DNA from: a virus
DNA: 53,641 nt
Direction: 5' to 3' (one strand)
IMG/VR virus record: IMGVR_UViG_3300013119_000172
Span: 1 to 53,641 of that record
Part shown: positions 29,987 through 39,255 of the stretch, piece after piece
How positions within the stretch are numbered: the stretch's first letter is position 1
Layout: every line of letters starts with the position of its first letter
Notes under the pieces: model-generated
The model's input: the letters and a program-made list of their open reading frames with translations, nothing else
Database searches by the model: none
Told to the model about the DNA's origin: nothing
Position numbers and translations under genes: made by a program

Positions 29987-32900
29987 TTATCCCAATAGTC
30001 TGAATGTTTTTCCAACAGCGTATGTGGAGAAGCCCCACTTGGGATCGTACTTCAATCGTGACATATAAGGTTTATTTAAATGTATCCGATCTTTACCTTT
30101 ACGAATTCCCCAACACCTTATTTTAGTTAGTTCGTTGTTAGAATCTATTACCTCTACTATCCAATAATCTTCTCCTTTCTTTGTCTTCTTGGGAATTACT
30201 TTTCTCGGTATAAACCAACACAAATGTAGCTCTGGGTCAAATTCAGAAATTGGTGGGACGTGTCGTTCTTTCAGTTTTTCAATCGTCTGTTCATTGATTA
30301 CAAGATTCATTGGAAAGACTCCAGTTAGATCTGTCTTAAACTGTATTATTTCTTCCTCAGAAAAATCTCCCTCTGGTTTGTAGAGCCCTATGTTGTCCTT
30401 GAGGCGCTTCTCTGTCTTTGGTCTGTCTACGATACAGGCTGACCAAAAGTGCTTACGCCCTGTGAACCTTTCATCAACTAATCCATCCAATGCGCCGCCG
30501 CGACACAAGGCATCAAGGCACTTCTTGTTCAACTTACTGTATGTTACCCCTTCCTTGAACAATAGCTCTTCGGCAGTCGTAAATGGTCTATTTTCCAATA
30601 CTTGGACAATGGCAGCATCACCAAGACCTTTAATTGAAGTAAGTGGTTGAATGAGCGTCTTACTGTCATCACTTATTTCCCATACTCGGCCTGATTTGTT
30701 GATATCAAGTGGTGCAAGCTCAAATCCACTACTCTTGACAATATTAATTGCTTTTTCTTTTCTACTCTCTGGTTCTTTATCAAGAAATGCTGCAGCCCAT
30801 TCACTGGGGAAATGTGTCCACAGCCAAGCACATTGATAAGAGATGATACTGTATGCCGTTGCATGATTCTTTGAAAACCCATATTTCGCAAAGCCAGCCA
30901 TTAAGTCCCAAATCTCTTCGGCTGTGCCAATAGTCATGCCATTATCGTTAGCCCCCTCAATGAATTGCTCTCTGAATTTAACCAGAAGGTGTTCTTTTCC
31001 TGTGCCTTTTTTGGTTAACAGTTTGCGAATAGTGTTTCCGTCATCCCTAGAGATATCTTTACCTATTCTGTGAGTTATTTCAGAAATCTGCTCTTGATAA
31101 ATGATGTGACCAAATGTTTCTTCTGTGATCTCTCTAAAGATCGGATGATACCACTTAATGTCGGTTGGGTCGTCTTTGGCAGCAATATATTGGTCATTTA
31201 CGCGACCGGCCAATGGCCCAGGTCTAAAAATGCTAGTCACTGCTGATATTTCTGCAATGGTCTTTGGTGCCACTTCTTTACAGAAACCCTGTGCACCATC
31301 GTTACTAAACTGGAATGTACCTGCGAAATTTCCCTTGCGGAAGACATATTCGTATACTTTTTGGTCGGTTAAATCAAGGACATCAGGATGGAGCGTGTCA
31401 TCATAATATTTCTTTATCTCTGCAAAGGTTGGTTCGCTTGTGCCGTGGTGGCGCTTTAAGATGTGCTCGATGCAGCCCTCGATCATCCTTAGTGTAGATA
31501 GCCCAAGAAGATCAAACTTAATAAACCCTAATGGCTCCAAGTGGCGGACATTCTGGCCCTCTGACCAAGGGGACTGTATAACACCGCCGCTGTTGATAAG
31601 CGGCATGTTGCTGTTTAGGTTCTCAGATACCAAAAGGCCACCTGCGTGTCTGGAATTGCTTCTTCTTTGGCCAACAAGTGAGCCTACTTGTTCTTCGACT
31701 TCTGGGTATTTCATTAAAAATTGTTTTAATGACGGAGAAAACATCCGCAACTCATCCCAATTCGGAGTATGCACTCCTGACACAATATTGTTTAATCTTT
31801 TAGCCTCCGGCATAGCTTCGCGTCCCATTGCGCTAGTTACGGTATTCACCTCATTGAACGGCACCCCGTGCAGCTTACTGATATCCTTAACCAGTGATTT
31901 TACTTGCAGAGTGTTCCAGTTGGAAATAGGAGCAACGCAGTCGTCTCCCCACATCTCAACCAGCTTCTCTTTCAGCAGCATACTGTCAGATATGTCAGTA
32001 TCAATGTCCGGATAATCTACTGCATCTGAGCGCAAAAAACGCTCAAACGGAAGGTCATAGGCAATAGGGTCAACTTGTGTAATACCAAGAACATATGCAG
32101 TCAACGAACCAACTGCACTCCCTCTTCCTGGCCCAACTAGCATAGACTTATTGGCTACATCGATGATAGCCGCCATCGTGAGGAAGTATTTGGAGAAGCC
32201 CCTGTCGTTAATGACACCAAGTTCATGTTTTAGACGCTCGACATATTCTGGCTTATTGTTCAAGCCTTTGTTTTTCAGTCCTTCTACGGCTATCTTCACT
32301 ATTGCCTGTGTGTCTGTTAGGCCATCTGGTACAACAAAATCTGGTAGTCTGACAGTCGTATCTGGCATAAATGATTCTATACGCTCATGTGCTATCGCAT
32401 ATGTTTCCTCAATGCTTTGCCTAACAACCTCATCATCATATTCTGTTTTATTTATTTCAGAGAATCGCTTATAGTTCTCCCACATCTGATCACCATTCTT
32501 GGGATACAGTTCGCATTTGGTGTCCTCAATAGTTTTTGGAAGAAAGTCGTCGTCTTCGGCGAACGATGGCTTTCCTCTTCCTAGCCAACCAAGGCGCTTA
32601 TATAATTCACGATCACGCCAAGCGGCCTTCGTCGGATAGTGACTATCGGCAGTGGAAATTAACTTAAGATTGAACTCTTCAGCTATTTGAATAATAAACT
32701 TATTTAATTCATGTTGTTCTGGGATATTGTGCCATTGGAGTTCTGGATACCACCTGTCTCCGAAGATATCAACCATCCTCCTAGTTGACTCCCTCATTGC
32801 CTCTAAGACTGCTTCTGTGCCCTCATCTCTGTGTTCCCAATAGCTTCCAGCGTAAATTCCACCTAAACAAGCACTTGCTGCAATTATGCCCTCATTGTGT

Positions 32901-33418
32901 TTCTCTAGCATATCGTAATCCATCCTAGGATAACGATAGAAGTTCTCTTTAGCATGGCTTGCCGAAATCAAAGCAAACAAGTTATTTAAACCCTTCTGGT
33001 TCTGGGCTAGTAGGACTAGATGGCGACGGCGGCGTAGCGGATCAGTCTTCTTTTTACTGGAGCCTTCGTCTTCTGATGTGCCACCCTTGGCTTCTTTTTT
33101 CAAAGCTTTGGCTTTCTTTTTGTCAGCCATCGCTGTCGCGTAATCCTCTCTCCAGTCGGCAATAGATGGAATAAAATAAGCCTCACAGCCAAAAATGGGC
33201 TTGAATACTCTACCTTCTGCTGCCATCTTTTTTGCGTGCAACACTTGATAAGAGAGACCATTAGCATTCCCGTGATCAGTGAGTGCTAATGCATCCATAC
33301 CGTTGGCATATGCAGAGTCCATATGTTCGTCTGGTAATCCCAATGCGTCGAAAATAGACCCTGCGACACTGTGAGCATGAAGGCCAACAAATTTAATAGT
33401 TGATTTAGTACGTTTCAT
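29987..33418 (-). CDS. dnaE: DNA polymerase III alpha subunit (DnaE type)
   Basis: 1143 residues from the ATG at 33418 (AGGGGAAG before it). The N-terminal PHP domain has VGLHAHSVAGS and ALTDHGN. The palm carries GRGSAVGSLTAYVLGITQVD and PDIDTDISD with the catalytic aspartates, then FSKNHATAYSIISYQ. The length is close to bacterial DnaE (1160), with the OB domain at the end reduced. It is the replicative polymerase of this phage, which is unusual for a phage of this type. It has its own sigma70-type promoter. Confidence 0.95.
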   Translation of the reverse strand: MKRTKSTIKFVGLHAHSVAGSIFDALGLPDEHMDSAYANGMDALALTDHGNANGLSYQVLHAKKMAAEGRVFKPIFGCEAYFIPSIADWREDYATAMADKKKAKALKKEAKGGTSEDEGSSKKKTDPLRRRRHLVLLAQNQKGLNNLFALISASHAKENFYRYPRMDYDMLEKHNEGIIAASACLGGIYAGSYWEHRDEGTEAVLEAMRESTRRMVDIFGDRWYPELQWHNIPEQHELNKFIIQIAEEFNLKLISTADSHYPTKAAWRDRELYKRLGWLGRGKPSFAEDDDFLPKTIEDTKCELYPKNGDQMWENYKRFSEINKTEYDDEVVRQSIEETYAIAHERIESFMPDTTVRLPDFVVPDGLTDTQAIVKIAVEGLKNKGLNNKPEYVERLKHELGVINDRGFSKYFLTMAAIIDVANKSMLVGPGRGSAVGSLTAYVLGITQVDPIAYDLPFERFLRSDAVDYPDIDTDISDSMLLKEKLVEMWGDDCVAPISNWNTLQVKSLVKDISKLHGVPFNEVNTVTSAMGREAMPEAKRLNNIVSGVHTPNWDELRMFSPSLKQFLMKYPEVEEQVGSLVGQRRSNSRHAGGLLVSENLNSNMPLINSGGVIQSPWSEGQNVRHLEPLGFIKFDLLGLSTLRMIEGCIEHILKRHHGTSEPTFAEIKKYYDDTLHPDVLDLTDQKVYEYVFRKGNFAGTFQFSNDGAQGFCKEVAPKTIAEISAVTSIFRPGPLAGRVNDQYIAAKDDPTDIKWYHPIFREITEETFGHIIYQEQISEITHRIGKDISRDDGNTIRKLLTKKGTGKEHLLVKFREQFIEGANDNGMTIGTAEEIWDLMAGFAKYGFSKNHATAYSIISYQCAWLWTHFPSEWAAAFLDKEPESRKEKAINIVKSSGFELAPLDINKSGRVWEISDDSKTLIQPLTSIKGLGDAAIVQVLENRPFTTAEELLFKEGVTYSKLNKKCLDALCRGGALDGLVDERFTGRKHFWSACIVDRPKTEKRLKDNIGLYKPEGDFSEEEIIQFKTDLTGVFPMNLVINEQTIEKLKERHVPPISEFDPELHLCWFIPRKVIPKKTKKGEDYWIVEVIDSNNELTKIRCWGIRKGKDRIHLNKPYMSRLKYDPKWGFSTYAVGKTFRLLG

Positions 33419-34296
33419 TCTTCCCCTTTTTCTATACACATTTTATCATGTCTGTGTGGGTTTGTCAATAGCTTTTCTGGTGTTTCTATGTTATTGTCTG
33501 AGCCAAGGAAGTTACAATATTCCGACCAATTCGACATATCGTAATACCACTCCAAGATCATCTTGTGTGATGTTTTTTTTATCTCTAGTTCTGCGAATAC
33601 TTCTTTGATGCTCAAGTGACGAGCAGACCATCGATCTGCCAATGGTCTCTTTCGGCTGGGCATGTGCTCACCTGGCAGTGGGGGTAAATACTCTCTTGTA
33701 GTATTTTTGTTTATTGCATTACGACATTTTTTAAAGTCTGTACCAAACATTGTAAATGGCAAAGGCAAGCCATCTCTAATTGTCATATCGTTGTATGTCA
33801 GAAAGAAATTGTGCTTACTATCGCATATCTCTAGACGATGGGGTCGCAAATCATATATGTTATACATAGCCATCGGGAAGGCTACAAAGAACTTTTCTGG
33901 AATGACCCACTTAGAAATAGACCACGCCGTCATATAGGCTGACTGCATTCCACATAGAGCAGACCAACTGTACGAATCTCTACGCTCACGATCTTTCGGA
34001 CGTATCGGAACATAATAAATGGGTATCTCTCTACGATATTCTCTGTGGCCGCGATCTGTTCGTCGGCGATATAAGTATACAGGATCGTATATCCACTCAC
34101 CAACTCGTTTACGAATAATTGGAGCGAGATCGTCATTTGCGACAATCCAGATAGTCTTACATCCAGCCATAGCGCACTCAAATACAGCTTTTTGGATTGC
34201 TGTGTAATCTGGGTTTATTGGCAATAATATTTCTGGAGTATCTAGCTGAAAGTCACTCTTTAAATTGGCCACAGGGACTATTCCGGCTACATGCAT
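33415..34296 (-). CDS. Nucleotidyltransferase/glycosyltransferase-like protein
   Basis: 293 residues from the ATG at 34296. The start MHVAGIVPVANLKSDFQLD, the block ILLPINPDYTAIQKAVFECA and GCKTIWIVANDDLAPIIRKR follow the GT-A sugar-nucleotide fold (G-x-V-P, then D-D and a recognition helix). Similar proteins are found in marine phages, always uncharacterised. It could activate a sugar for modifying phage DNA or the cell surface. The start overlaps the upstream stop by a few bases. Confidence 0.55.
   Translation of the reverse strand: MHVAGIVPVANLKSDFQLDTPEILLPINPDYTAIQKAVFECAMAGCKTIWIVANDDLAPIIRKRVGEWIYDPVYLYRRRTDRGHREYRREIPIYYVPIRPKDRERRDSYSWSALCGMQSAYMTAWSISKWVIPEKFFVAFPMAMYNIYDLRPHRLEICDSKHNFFLTYNDMTIRDGLPLPFTMFGTDFKKCRNAINKNTTREYLPPLPGEHMPSRKRPLADRWSARHLSIKEVFAELEIKKTSHKMILEWYYDMSNWSEYCNFLGSDNNIETPEKLLTNPHRHDKMCIEKGEE
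33440..33468 (-). promoter_or_regulatory. Sigma70-type promoter of the DNA polymerase III gene
   Basis: TTGACA (33463-33468), 17 bases, TAAAAT (33440-33445), inside the last codons of the gene upstream and 21 bases from the polymerase start. Confidence 0.75.
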
Positions 34297-34301
34297 ATAG
34301 T

Positions 34302-35177
34302 CTACCTCTCTAAAAGTATATCGTAGGCCAAACAAGCTTCTGATAGCAGTGGGTATAAAGCCTCTTCCGTAATTCGAGGACTTTTGATATTTTCTGTCTC
34401 AATCCAAATCTTTTCATTTTTGTTCCGTAGTATTCTGGTGATGTATGAAGTTCTAAATTTGTAGTACTTGGGTGATCCATATTTGGGGCAATATCCGTTA
34501 AAGAGTCCCCGCATTCCCCTATTTTCCATCTCATTGACTACTTTGAATCTAGCCATTGTTTCCGAAAAGTCGAAAATCGAAGGATCTTCTCGTGACATCA
34601 CAGACACTGCACAAACATCTTTAACGCTACTATTGCCATCAATTCTATCGGTAGGATAGAACCATATTTGTTTAACAAAATCATCTTCTGTTTCAATGTA
34701 GTCAATGTCATGCTTGCCTCCACGATTGAATGCTATATAATCATAACACACTATTTTGTCATCTGCAACCTTTTTTTGCTCTAATATGTGTGTAATACCG
34801 GCGTCACCAAAAAAATAACACTTATCGAACTGTATTTCAGCTATTTTGGAATATTCATTTGAGCATATTATTTTATTTTCTCTATGTCGCATTGATGAAC
34901 ACAGATCAGATAATGGAACTAATCCCCGCATCGACATTATGAATATCATCTTTTCCCAAAGTATCGCCTTCTGTGACCCGAATATTAATGGTACGCCATG
35001 AGTTTTTACTTCTATCTTTGTGTTTTCGATTCCAATACAAGATAGATCTAAGTCTTCTGGTAAATAATCAAACCTGAAAGGACGTTCAGCTTCGGTAAAC
35101 ACAAGGGGAATCGAGTGTATAAATGCAAACATAACTGCCCGCAAGGAACTTCCAATGACTATCTCTTCATATATCAC
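34302..35177 (-). CDS. Conserved phage protein with a Rossmann-like start
   Basis: 291 residues. The opening MIYEEIVIGSSLRAVMFAF has a strand, a G-S-S-L turn and a helix, as in dinucleotide-binding proteins, then EAERPFRFDYLPEDLDL. The rest has few motifs. It is paired with the nucleotidyltransferase-like gene downstream (5-base gap). I recall marine phage proteins with this start; none has a known function. Possible flavin-linked sugar enzyme. Confidence 0.55.
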   Translation of the reverse strand: MIYEEIVIGSSLRAVMFAFIHSIPLVFTEAERPFRFDYLPEDLDLSCIGIENTKIEVKTHGVPLIFGSQKAILWEKMIFIMSMRGLVPLSDLCSSMRHRENKIICSNEYSKIAEIQFDKCYFFGDAGITHILEQKKVADDKIVCYDYIAFNRGGKHDIDYIETEDDFVKQIWFYPTDRIDGNSSVKDVCAVSVMSREDPSIFDFSETMARFKVVNEMENRGMRGLFNGYCPKYGSPKYYKFRTSYITRILRNKNEKIWIETENIKSPRITEEALYPLLSEACLAYDILLER

Positions 35178-35751
35178 TATTTACCCGCAATCCATCAGAA
35201 CCATTACCTCCCATTTCTATCCTTGGGTGCATTATGTGGCCACGTCTAGAGATATGTTGATATCCAAGAGCATGTCCTATTTCGTGCTCTAGTATTCTCT
35301 TGGTCGATTTGGCATTAAACGTCATATTAATTTGTGCTGCCACGATCTCCCTATGGCCATCTTTAAAAACAGCATACGTAGTTATCGTGTTCGAAAGGTG
35401 TTTAAAGTCATATCCTGCTCCTGGATTAACTAAGAATATTGCACCAGCTTTCATCTCTAAGAAATCGCAGCGAATATCATAAATTTCTCCAAATACGTGA
35501 CCAAGAGACTCCCAAAACTTAACCGATTCAAAAACTCTCTCTCTGTTGAACATTAGCTCCTTACAGATGATTATATCTGGAGGTGTTGACCATTTTCCCT
35601 TTCTGTTTGGCGTTCTAGCTGTCGGGAACTGAAACGTAGGGGTTGAGCTATCCTCTAAAATATACTCTACTGGGGTAGGTATCTCTTTTTCTTTTATGTC
35701 CTCCGGAGGATCTATAGAACAAGCCATCAATAGAAAGAATATCTTAATCAC
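35167..35751 (-). CDS. Lipoprotein metalloprotease (metzincin-like)
   Basis: 194 residues from a GTG at 35751 that overlaps the endolysin stop by eight bases; a TTG at 35778 would give a longer leader. The signal ends FLLMAC (lipid Cys). The C-terminal part has EHEIGHALGYQH, the H-E-x-x-H-x-x-G-x-x-H zinc site of metzincins, followed by HIMHPR, the Met turn. It would be membrane-anchored and cleave envelope or surface proteins. Its place right behind the endolysin suggests a part in lysis or envelope opening. Confidence 0.75.
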   Translation of the reverse strand: MIKIFFLLMACSIDPPEDIKEKEIPTPVEYILEDSSTPTFQFPTARTPNRKGKWSTPPDIIICKELMFNRERVFESVKFWESLGHVFGEIYDIRCDFLEMKAGAIFLVNPGAGYDFKHLSNTITTYAVFKDGHREIVAAQINMTFNAKSTKRILEHEIGHALGYQHISRRGHIMHPRIEMGGNGSDGLRVNSDI

Positions 35752-36685
35752 TCTCACATACCCGTGTGGAGCGCTCAATGCGGTCTTCTTGTTCAGCCTC
35801 TTTCAAGAGAGATTGGATATCTAGACCAGCACAGTCAATTTTGCGCTTGCTAATGTGATAGTGGCTTACAAAGCCGGAAAATGACCCATAAGCTACCTCT
35901 TGTTCATATCCTTTAGAGAATGTACCAAATTGGTTCACTGGGGTTTCATACGACACCCCTGTCGCTTCATGAACTGCTGTCCATAACGCCTTTAGTGCTT
36001 CCTTTTGAATTGGATAAAAGTCTGTGAATGGTTCTAGTTCGTTGCCGTGGACTCTTGCGCCCTCGATGATCGGTCGTTCGCCAAATCCATTTCTCTTATA
36101 CCAGTCTTGATATTTCGGATAATAGGCATTTGATATCTCTACTCCAATAGATGCTCTATTTGTCCGCGAACTTCCAGCATGAAAGGCAGCATGTTGAATG
36201 TCTAGCGTTTGATATATTGTGCCGTCATTGTCGATCATAAAGTGAATAGAGAGACCCTTTTTGCCCATAACTCCGTGACAAGAGCGAGAAGACAAACAAA
36301 CATCCCAGTGATTCACGAAGTATCTCACTTTGCGTCTAGGGCGACCAGTATAATCGTAATACGAGTTGTCTCTGGCCTTCATCCCTCCGCATTCAGACCA
36401 CAAAACAACCTTATCCCATCGAATGGGAACAAAGTCATTGTTGTAAACAATATAATTGGAATATTGAAGATCTTCTGGTTTGTGCCTGTCTATTGTTGAT
36501 TGGCGCTCAGTCCACATTCTTCGAAATGTTGCTGGACCACACAAGCCGTCAACACCAATAAGGTGACTACGTTGCCACTTCTTAATTGCTCTCACCAATT
36601 TGTCATCAAAGTGTTTTTCACCAAACCAAGATGGGTTCCATCCTAATTGAGCTGCCGATGCCCTATTATAAAAGTCTTTATCCAT
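35744..36685 (-). CDS. Endolysin: N-acetylmuramoyl-L-alanine amidase
   Basis: 313 residues. The N-terminal 60 residues form a peptidoglycan-binding domain (VRAIKKWQRSHLIGVDGLCG, PATFRRM). The catalytic domain (about 90-290) is of the amidase-2/PGRP type, with the zinc histidines in VRYFVNHWDVC, HAAFHAGSS and the conserved IGVEISNAYYP. It cuts the bond between N-acetylmuramic acid and L-Ala of the cell wall at lysis. No signal peptide is seen, so a holin would be needed; none is recognised nearby. Confidence 0.9.
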   Translation of the reverse strand: MDKDFYNRASAAQLGWNPSWFGEKHFDDKLVRAIKKWQRSHLIGVDGLCGPATFRRMWTERQSTIDRHKPEDLQYSNYIVYNNDFVPIRWDKVVLWSECGGMKARDNSYYDYTGRPRRKVRYFVNHWDVCLSSRSCHGVMGKKGLSIHFMIDNDGTIYQTLDIQHAAFHAGSSRTNRASIGVEISNAYYPKYQDWYKRNGFGERPIIEGARVHGNELEPFTDFYPIQKEALKALWTAVHEATGVSYETPVNQFGTFSKGYEQEVAYGSFSGFVSHYHISKRKIDCAGLDIQSLLKEAEQEDRIERSTRVCESD

Positions 36686-36719
36686 TCACAAAAGTCCCCC
36701 TTTTATTACGCTACTGATG

Positions 36720-36727
36720 TAAATAGT
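36720..36727 (-). promoter_or_regulatory. ACTATTTA motif before the endolysin gene
   Basis: Lies 34 bases before the start at 36685 in a 93-base gap. It fits late expression of lysis genes. The gap (36686-36778) holds no other recognisable signal. Confidence 0.55.
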
Positions 36728-36778
36728 TCATTATTTGAATACAAAGACAAAATGAGACAAGATCCGATACTTATCTAG

Positions 36779-37069
36779 TCACTCAACGATACCCATTACA
36801 TAATTTTCCAGAACTACCTGGTAGGAAGAGCCATTGAACGTGATCTCTTCTACCATGCTCCGGTCTACAACAATGTTGGACGATCTGCTTAGAGCTGTGT
36901 TGAATTTTACGTCATCTGCCCAGTCAATCAATTTTACTACCGTATATTGCTCTTCTTCTGGTTTGTAATCCGATGGCAGTACGATACCACTTGGTGTCTC
37001 ATTTTGTTTACCCGAATTCATCTCTATCAATAGGTGACGATTTAATGGGCTAAAGTTTACCGATTTCAT
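36779..37069 (-). CDS. GroES-like co-chaperonin
   Basis: 96 residues, the length of GroES. The protein starts with NFSPLNRHLLIEM, equivalent to the first barrel strand of GroES. A mobile-loop-like stretch contains SGIVLP with the I-V-L tripeptide that docks on GroEL. The end reads VVLENYVMGIVE, as in the last GroES strands. It would cap the phage or host GroEL. The separation from groEL by about 17 kb is unusual. Confidence 0.8.
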   Translation of the reverse strand: MKSVNFSPLNRHLLIEMNSGKQNETPSGIVLPSDYKPEEEQYTVVKLIDWADDVKFNTALSRSSNIVVDRSMVEEITFNGSSYQVVLENYVMGIVE

Positions 37070-37280
37070 TGCTTAATGTCCTTTTGTGTGTTTTAAAATC
37101 TTCCTCAGTGAGAAAAATATCTTGTCTGCGCCTACAATTGCGGCACGATAGTTGAATGTGAATATTGTCGCCAATCATGGCTCTGGGATCGCCAACAGGC
37201 TGGTAATAGCACTCTTTGTGGCCAAGTGAGTGACATACTTTCTTGTTCGATTCTTCTGTTATGAGATGGTTAAAATTCAT
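37050..37280 (-). CDS. Small Cys/His-rich protein
   Basis: 76 residues from the ATG at 37280 (GAGAGAAAG before it). VCHSLGHKECYYQ and QLSCRNCRRRQD supply four or five Cys/His that could hold a zinc ion, with a basic patch (CRRRQD). It may bind nucleic acid. It overlaps the start of the GroES-like gene by 20 bases. Confidence 0.65.
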   Translation of the reverse strand: MNFNHLITEESNKKVCHSLGHKECYYQPVGDPRAMIGDNIHIQLSCRNCRRRQDIFLTEEDFKTHKRTLSNEIGKL

Positions 37281-37287
37281 CTTTCTC

Positions 37288-39255
37288 TCACAATACACAC
37301 GAATCGTTGGTGCAGAACTTTTCGCCAGCGCCCTCTTGTTCGGTCTCAAGCTTCGTGATTGGTGTAATCTTTTTTATCATCTCGTTGTATTGCTCTTGTG
37401 TGATTGGTTCATATGGTGCTTGTTCATAGCCTGTCTCTTGGTATTTCAAAAAAGAAACTGCCTTTAGGCGTGTCTCGTACATCTCCAAAGCAGATTCAAT
37501 AGAGTCAGCTTCATTGTCTTGGAAAGTTACTGTCACAGATACTGCGTTATCCGCCCAATAGTATTGATATTGAGCAGCGGTCTCAAGTTGTTCCCACATT
37601 GAAACATCTTTTTTGCTCTTTGAATAGAAGGGCTCCTGAACAGGAAACTCTACACACATAGTATTAGGTGAATAGGCATCCTTCTCTATAGTATATCCAG
37701 CTTCTTCTAGTTTGTTTAACATTTCAGAATCTTGTGAGAATCTGATACGACGAATATAATATTCACTCTCTGGGTAGTGGATCCCTGGGGTTGAGCCATT
37801 TAGGAGGCTGACGGTGCCACTGGGCTTTATTGAAGTCATTTTGATCGACCTTGGGACACAGAGCCAATTTGAATATTCTTCATCAAGTTCGTTTATTCGC
37901 TTATAGGCATCATCGCACCACTGAAACATTGTGCGTTTGCCGAACTTATTAAAAGCTTGAATAATGCCCGATTGTGAGAGTCCAATTCTTCTGTTCTTCA
38001 ACATCATTGCATTAGTTTCTGGCCAATGTGTGTTGGTCAATGTTATTGTTTTTGCATACATATATGCACACTTGAGCGTCTTTAAATAATCATCGTAGTT
38101 TTCATGCTTTGCGGGGAATGTCTCCGTTAGGCAGCATAATTCAGCATTATGGAGACTTTGCTCTACGCATGGATTGAACCCAACCACTTCTTTATCTTTA
38201 TAATCTGGAGCATCTTTCATTCTACCATATGCTCTAGCGTTTTCTAGCCAGATATAGCCTGGTTCACCGTTAGTCTGAGTTTGTTTCGCATGCCAAGAGT
38301 AGTCCATTCCCTCAACAGCACTAAATGAGTTATTTGAGCCCCATCGGTGGTGATAGAGTTTTTCTTGATCATTTTTCATCTCCAAGTAGTGCTTGTCGTC
38401 GTAGGAGCCAATAGCAAGGGCAGCAGACCGTCTAACATTACCAGCTACTACACAACGACCTATCATATTTTCAATATCTACGATATCCACAGACGTAATA
38501 GGTTCGCCTATATTGGGAGTTAAAAGCCCAATTAGATCTTCATGGAGTTCTTTTAAGGGACCGTGGCCACTCGAAGTTCCACCAAAGCCCAAAATCAAAG
38601 CGCCTTTTGCTCTAATGGCGGAATAGTCAAACTTTGGCACTTGTGAGCCCAACAAGAACCCATCCAATAATTGACGGACAGAATTAACCCAGCCTTCACG
38701 CGAGTCTTCAATAATAAGTGTATCGCCTGTATACATTGGTTCCTTGATTACGACTGTGCCAGCTCCAAGTGTATCAAACCCGACACCAACTCCTAGCATC
38801 AAGGCATCCATAATCCAAGCGTAAAGGTATCCACCCTTTGTGGCTAAATCGGCTGTAGTTCTAAAGCCGCAATTGAACAGGGCTGCACCTGTTCGCTCTT
38901 CGGCAAACTTTGTGCCGGTCATCCATAGTCCGCGCCCAGGTGGTGTCCACTTGAGATTAAAAAGTCTATCATACGCATCTTTCGCTGTTCGCTGTGCTTT
39001 TGAATCATTCCACTCAAGGCCAAGCCTAACAACATGTTTCTTTTGAATGTTAAACATTCCTTCGATAACACGGCGACAAGTTTGCCACCATTCTTCTGTG
39101 CCTGTTGCGTTGGGCTCAAATTCATTTAGGCGTCGAGCATATGTGCGCTTAAATGTCACATACCCTAGCGGGCCCCAGGGGACTTCGGCGGATGTATATG
39201 GTTCTAGGAACGTCTCCGATAGACGAAACCTGCGTATGTTCTCTTCTGTTCTCAT
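37288..39255 (-). CDS. nrdJ: Class II (adenosylcobalamin) ribonucleotide reductase
   Basis: 655 residues, of the monomeric triphosphate reductase type. It contains ALFNCGFRT with the first redox Cys, FNPCVEQ with the radical Cys, ELCCLTETFP with the partner Cys, SGTVSLLNGSTPGIHYP of the barrel, and a C-terminal C-x-x-x-x-C pair (CTNDSC) for reduction by thioredoxin. It makes dNTPs with vitamin B12 and needs no oxygen. The protein is shorter than the Lactobacillus enzyme (739). An HNH gene sits directly in front. Confidence 0.92.
   Translation of the reverse strand: MRTEENIRRFRLSETFLEPYTSAEVPWGPLGYVTFKRTYARRLNEFEPNATGTEEWWQTCRRVIEGMFNIQKKHVVRLGLEWNDSKAQRTAKDAYDRLFNLKWTPPGRGLWMTGTKFAEERTGAALFNCGFRTTADLATKGGYLYAWIMDALMLGVGVGFDTLGAGTVVIKEPMYTGDTLIIEDSREGWVNSVRQLLDGFLLGSQVPKFDYSAIRAKGALILGFGGTSSGHGPLKELHEDLIGLLTPNIGEPITSVDIVDIENMIGRCVVAGNVRRSAALAIGSYDDKHYLEMKNDQEKLYHHRWGSNNSFSAVEGMDYSWHAKQTQTNGEPGYIWLENARAYGRMKDAPDYKDKEVVGFNPCVEQSLHNAELCCLTETFPAKHENYDDYLKTLKCAYMYAKTITLTNTHWPETNAMMLKNRRIGLSQSGIIQAFNKFGKRTMFQWCDDAYKRINELDEEYSNWLCVPRSIKMTSIKPSGTVSLLNGSTPGIHYPESEYYIRRIRFSQDSEMLNKLEEAGYTIEKDAYSPNTMCVEFPVQEPFYSKSKKDVSMWEQLETAAQYQYYWADNAVSVTVTFQDNEADSIESALEMYETRLKAVSFLKYQETGYEQAPYEPITQEQYNEMIKKITPITKLETEQEGAGEKFCTNDSCVL

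Noticed and set aside
31440-32015. 191-codon frame on the plus strand
   Set aside because: Antisense shadow of the DNA polymerase III gene.
38160-38180. tRNA-like 'GGATTGAACCC' on the plus strand
   Set aside because: It is coding sequence for the N-P-C motif of the reductase and has no flanking stems.
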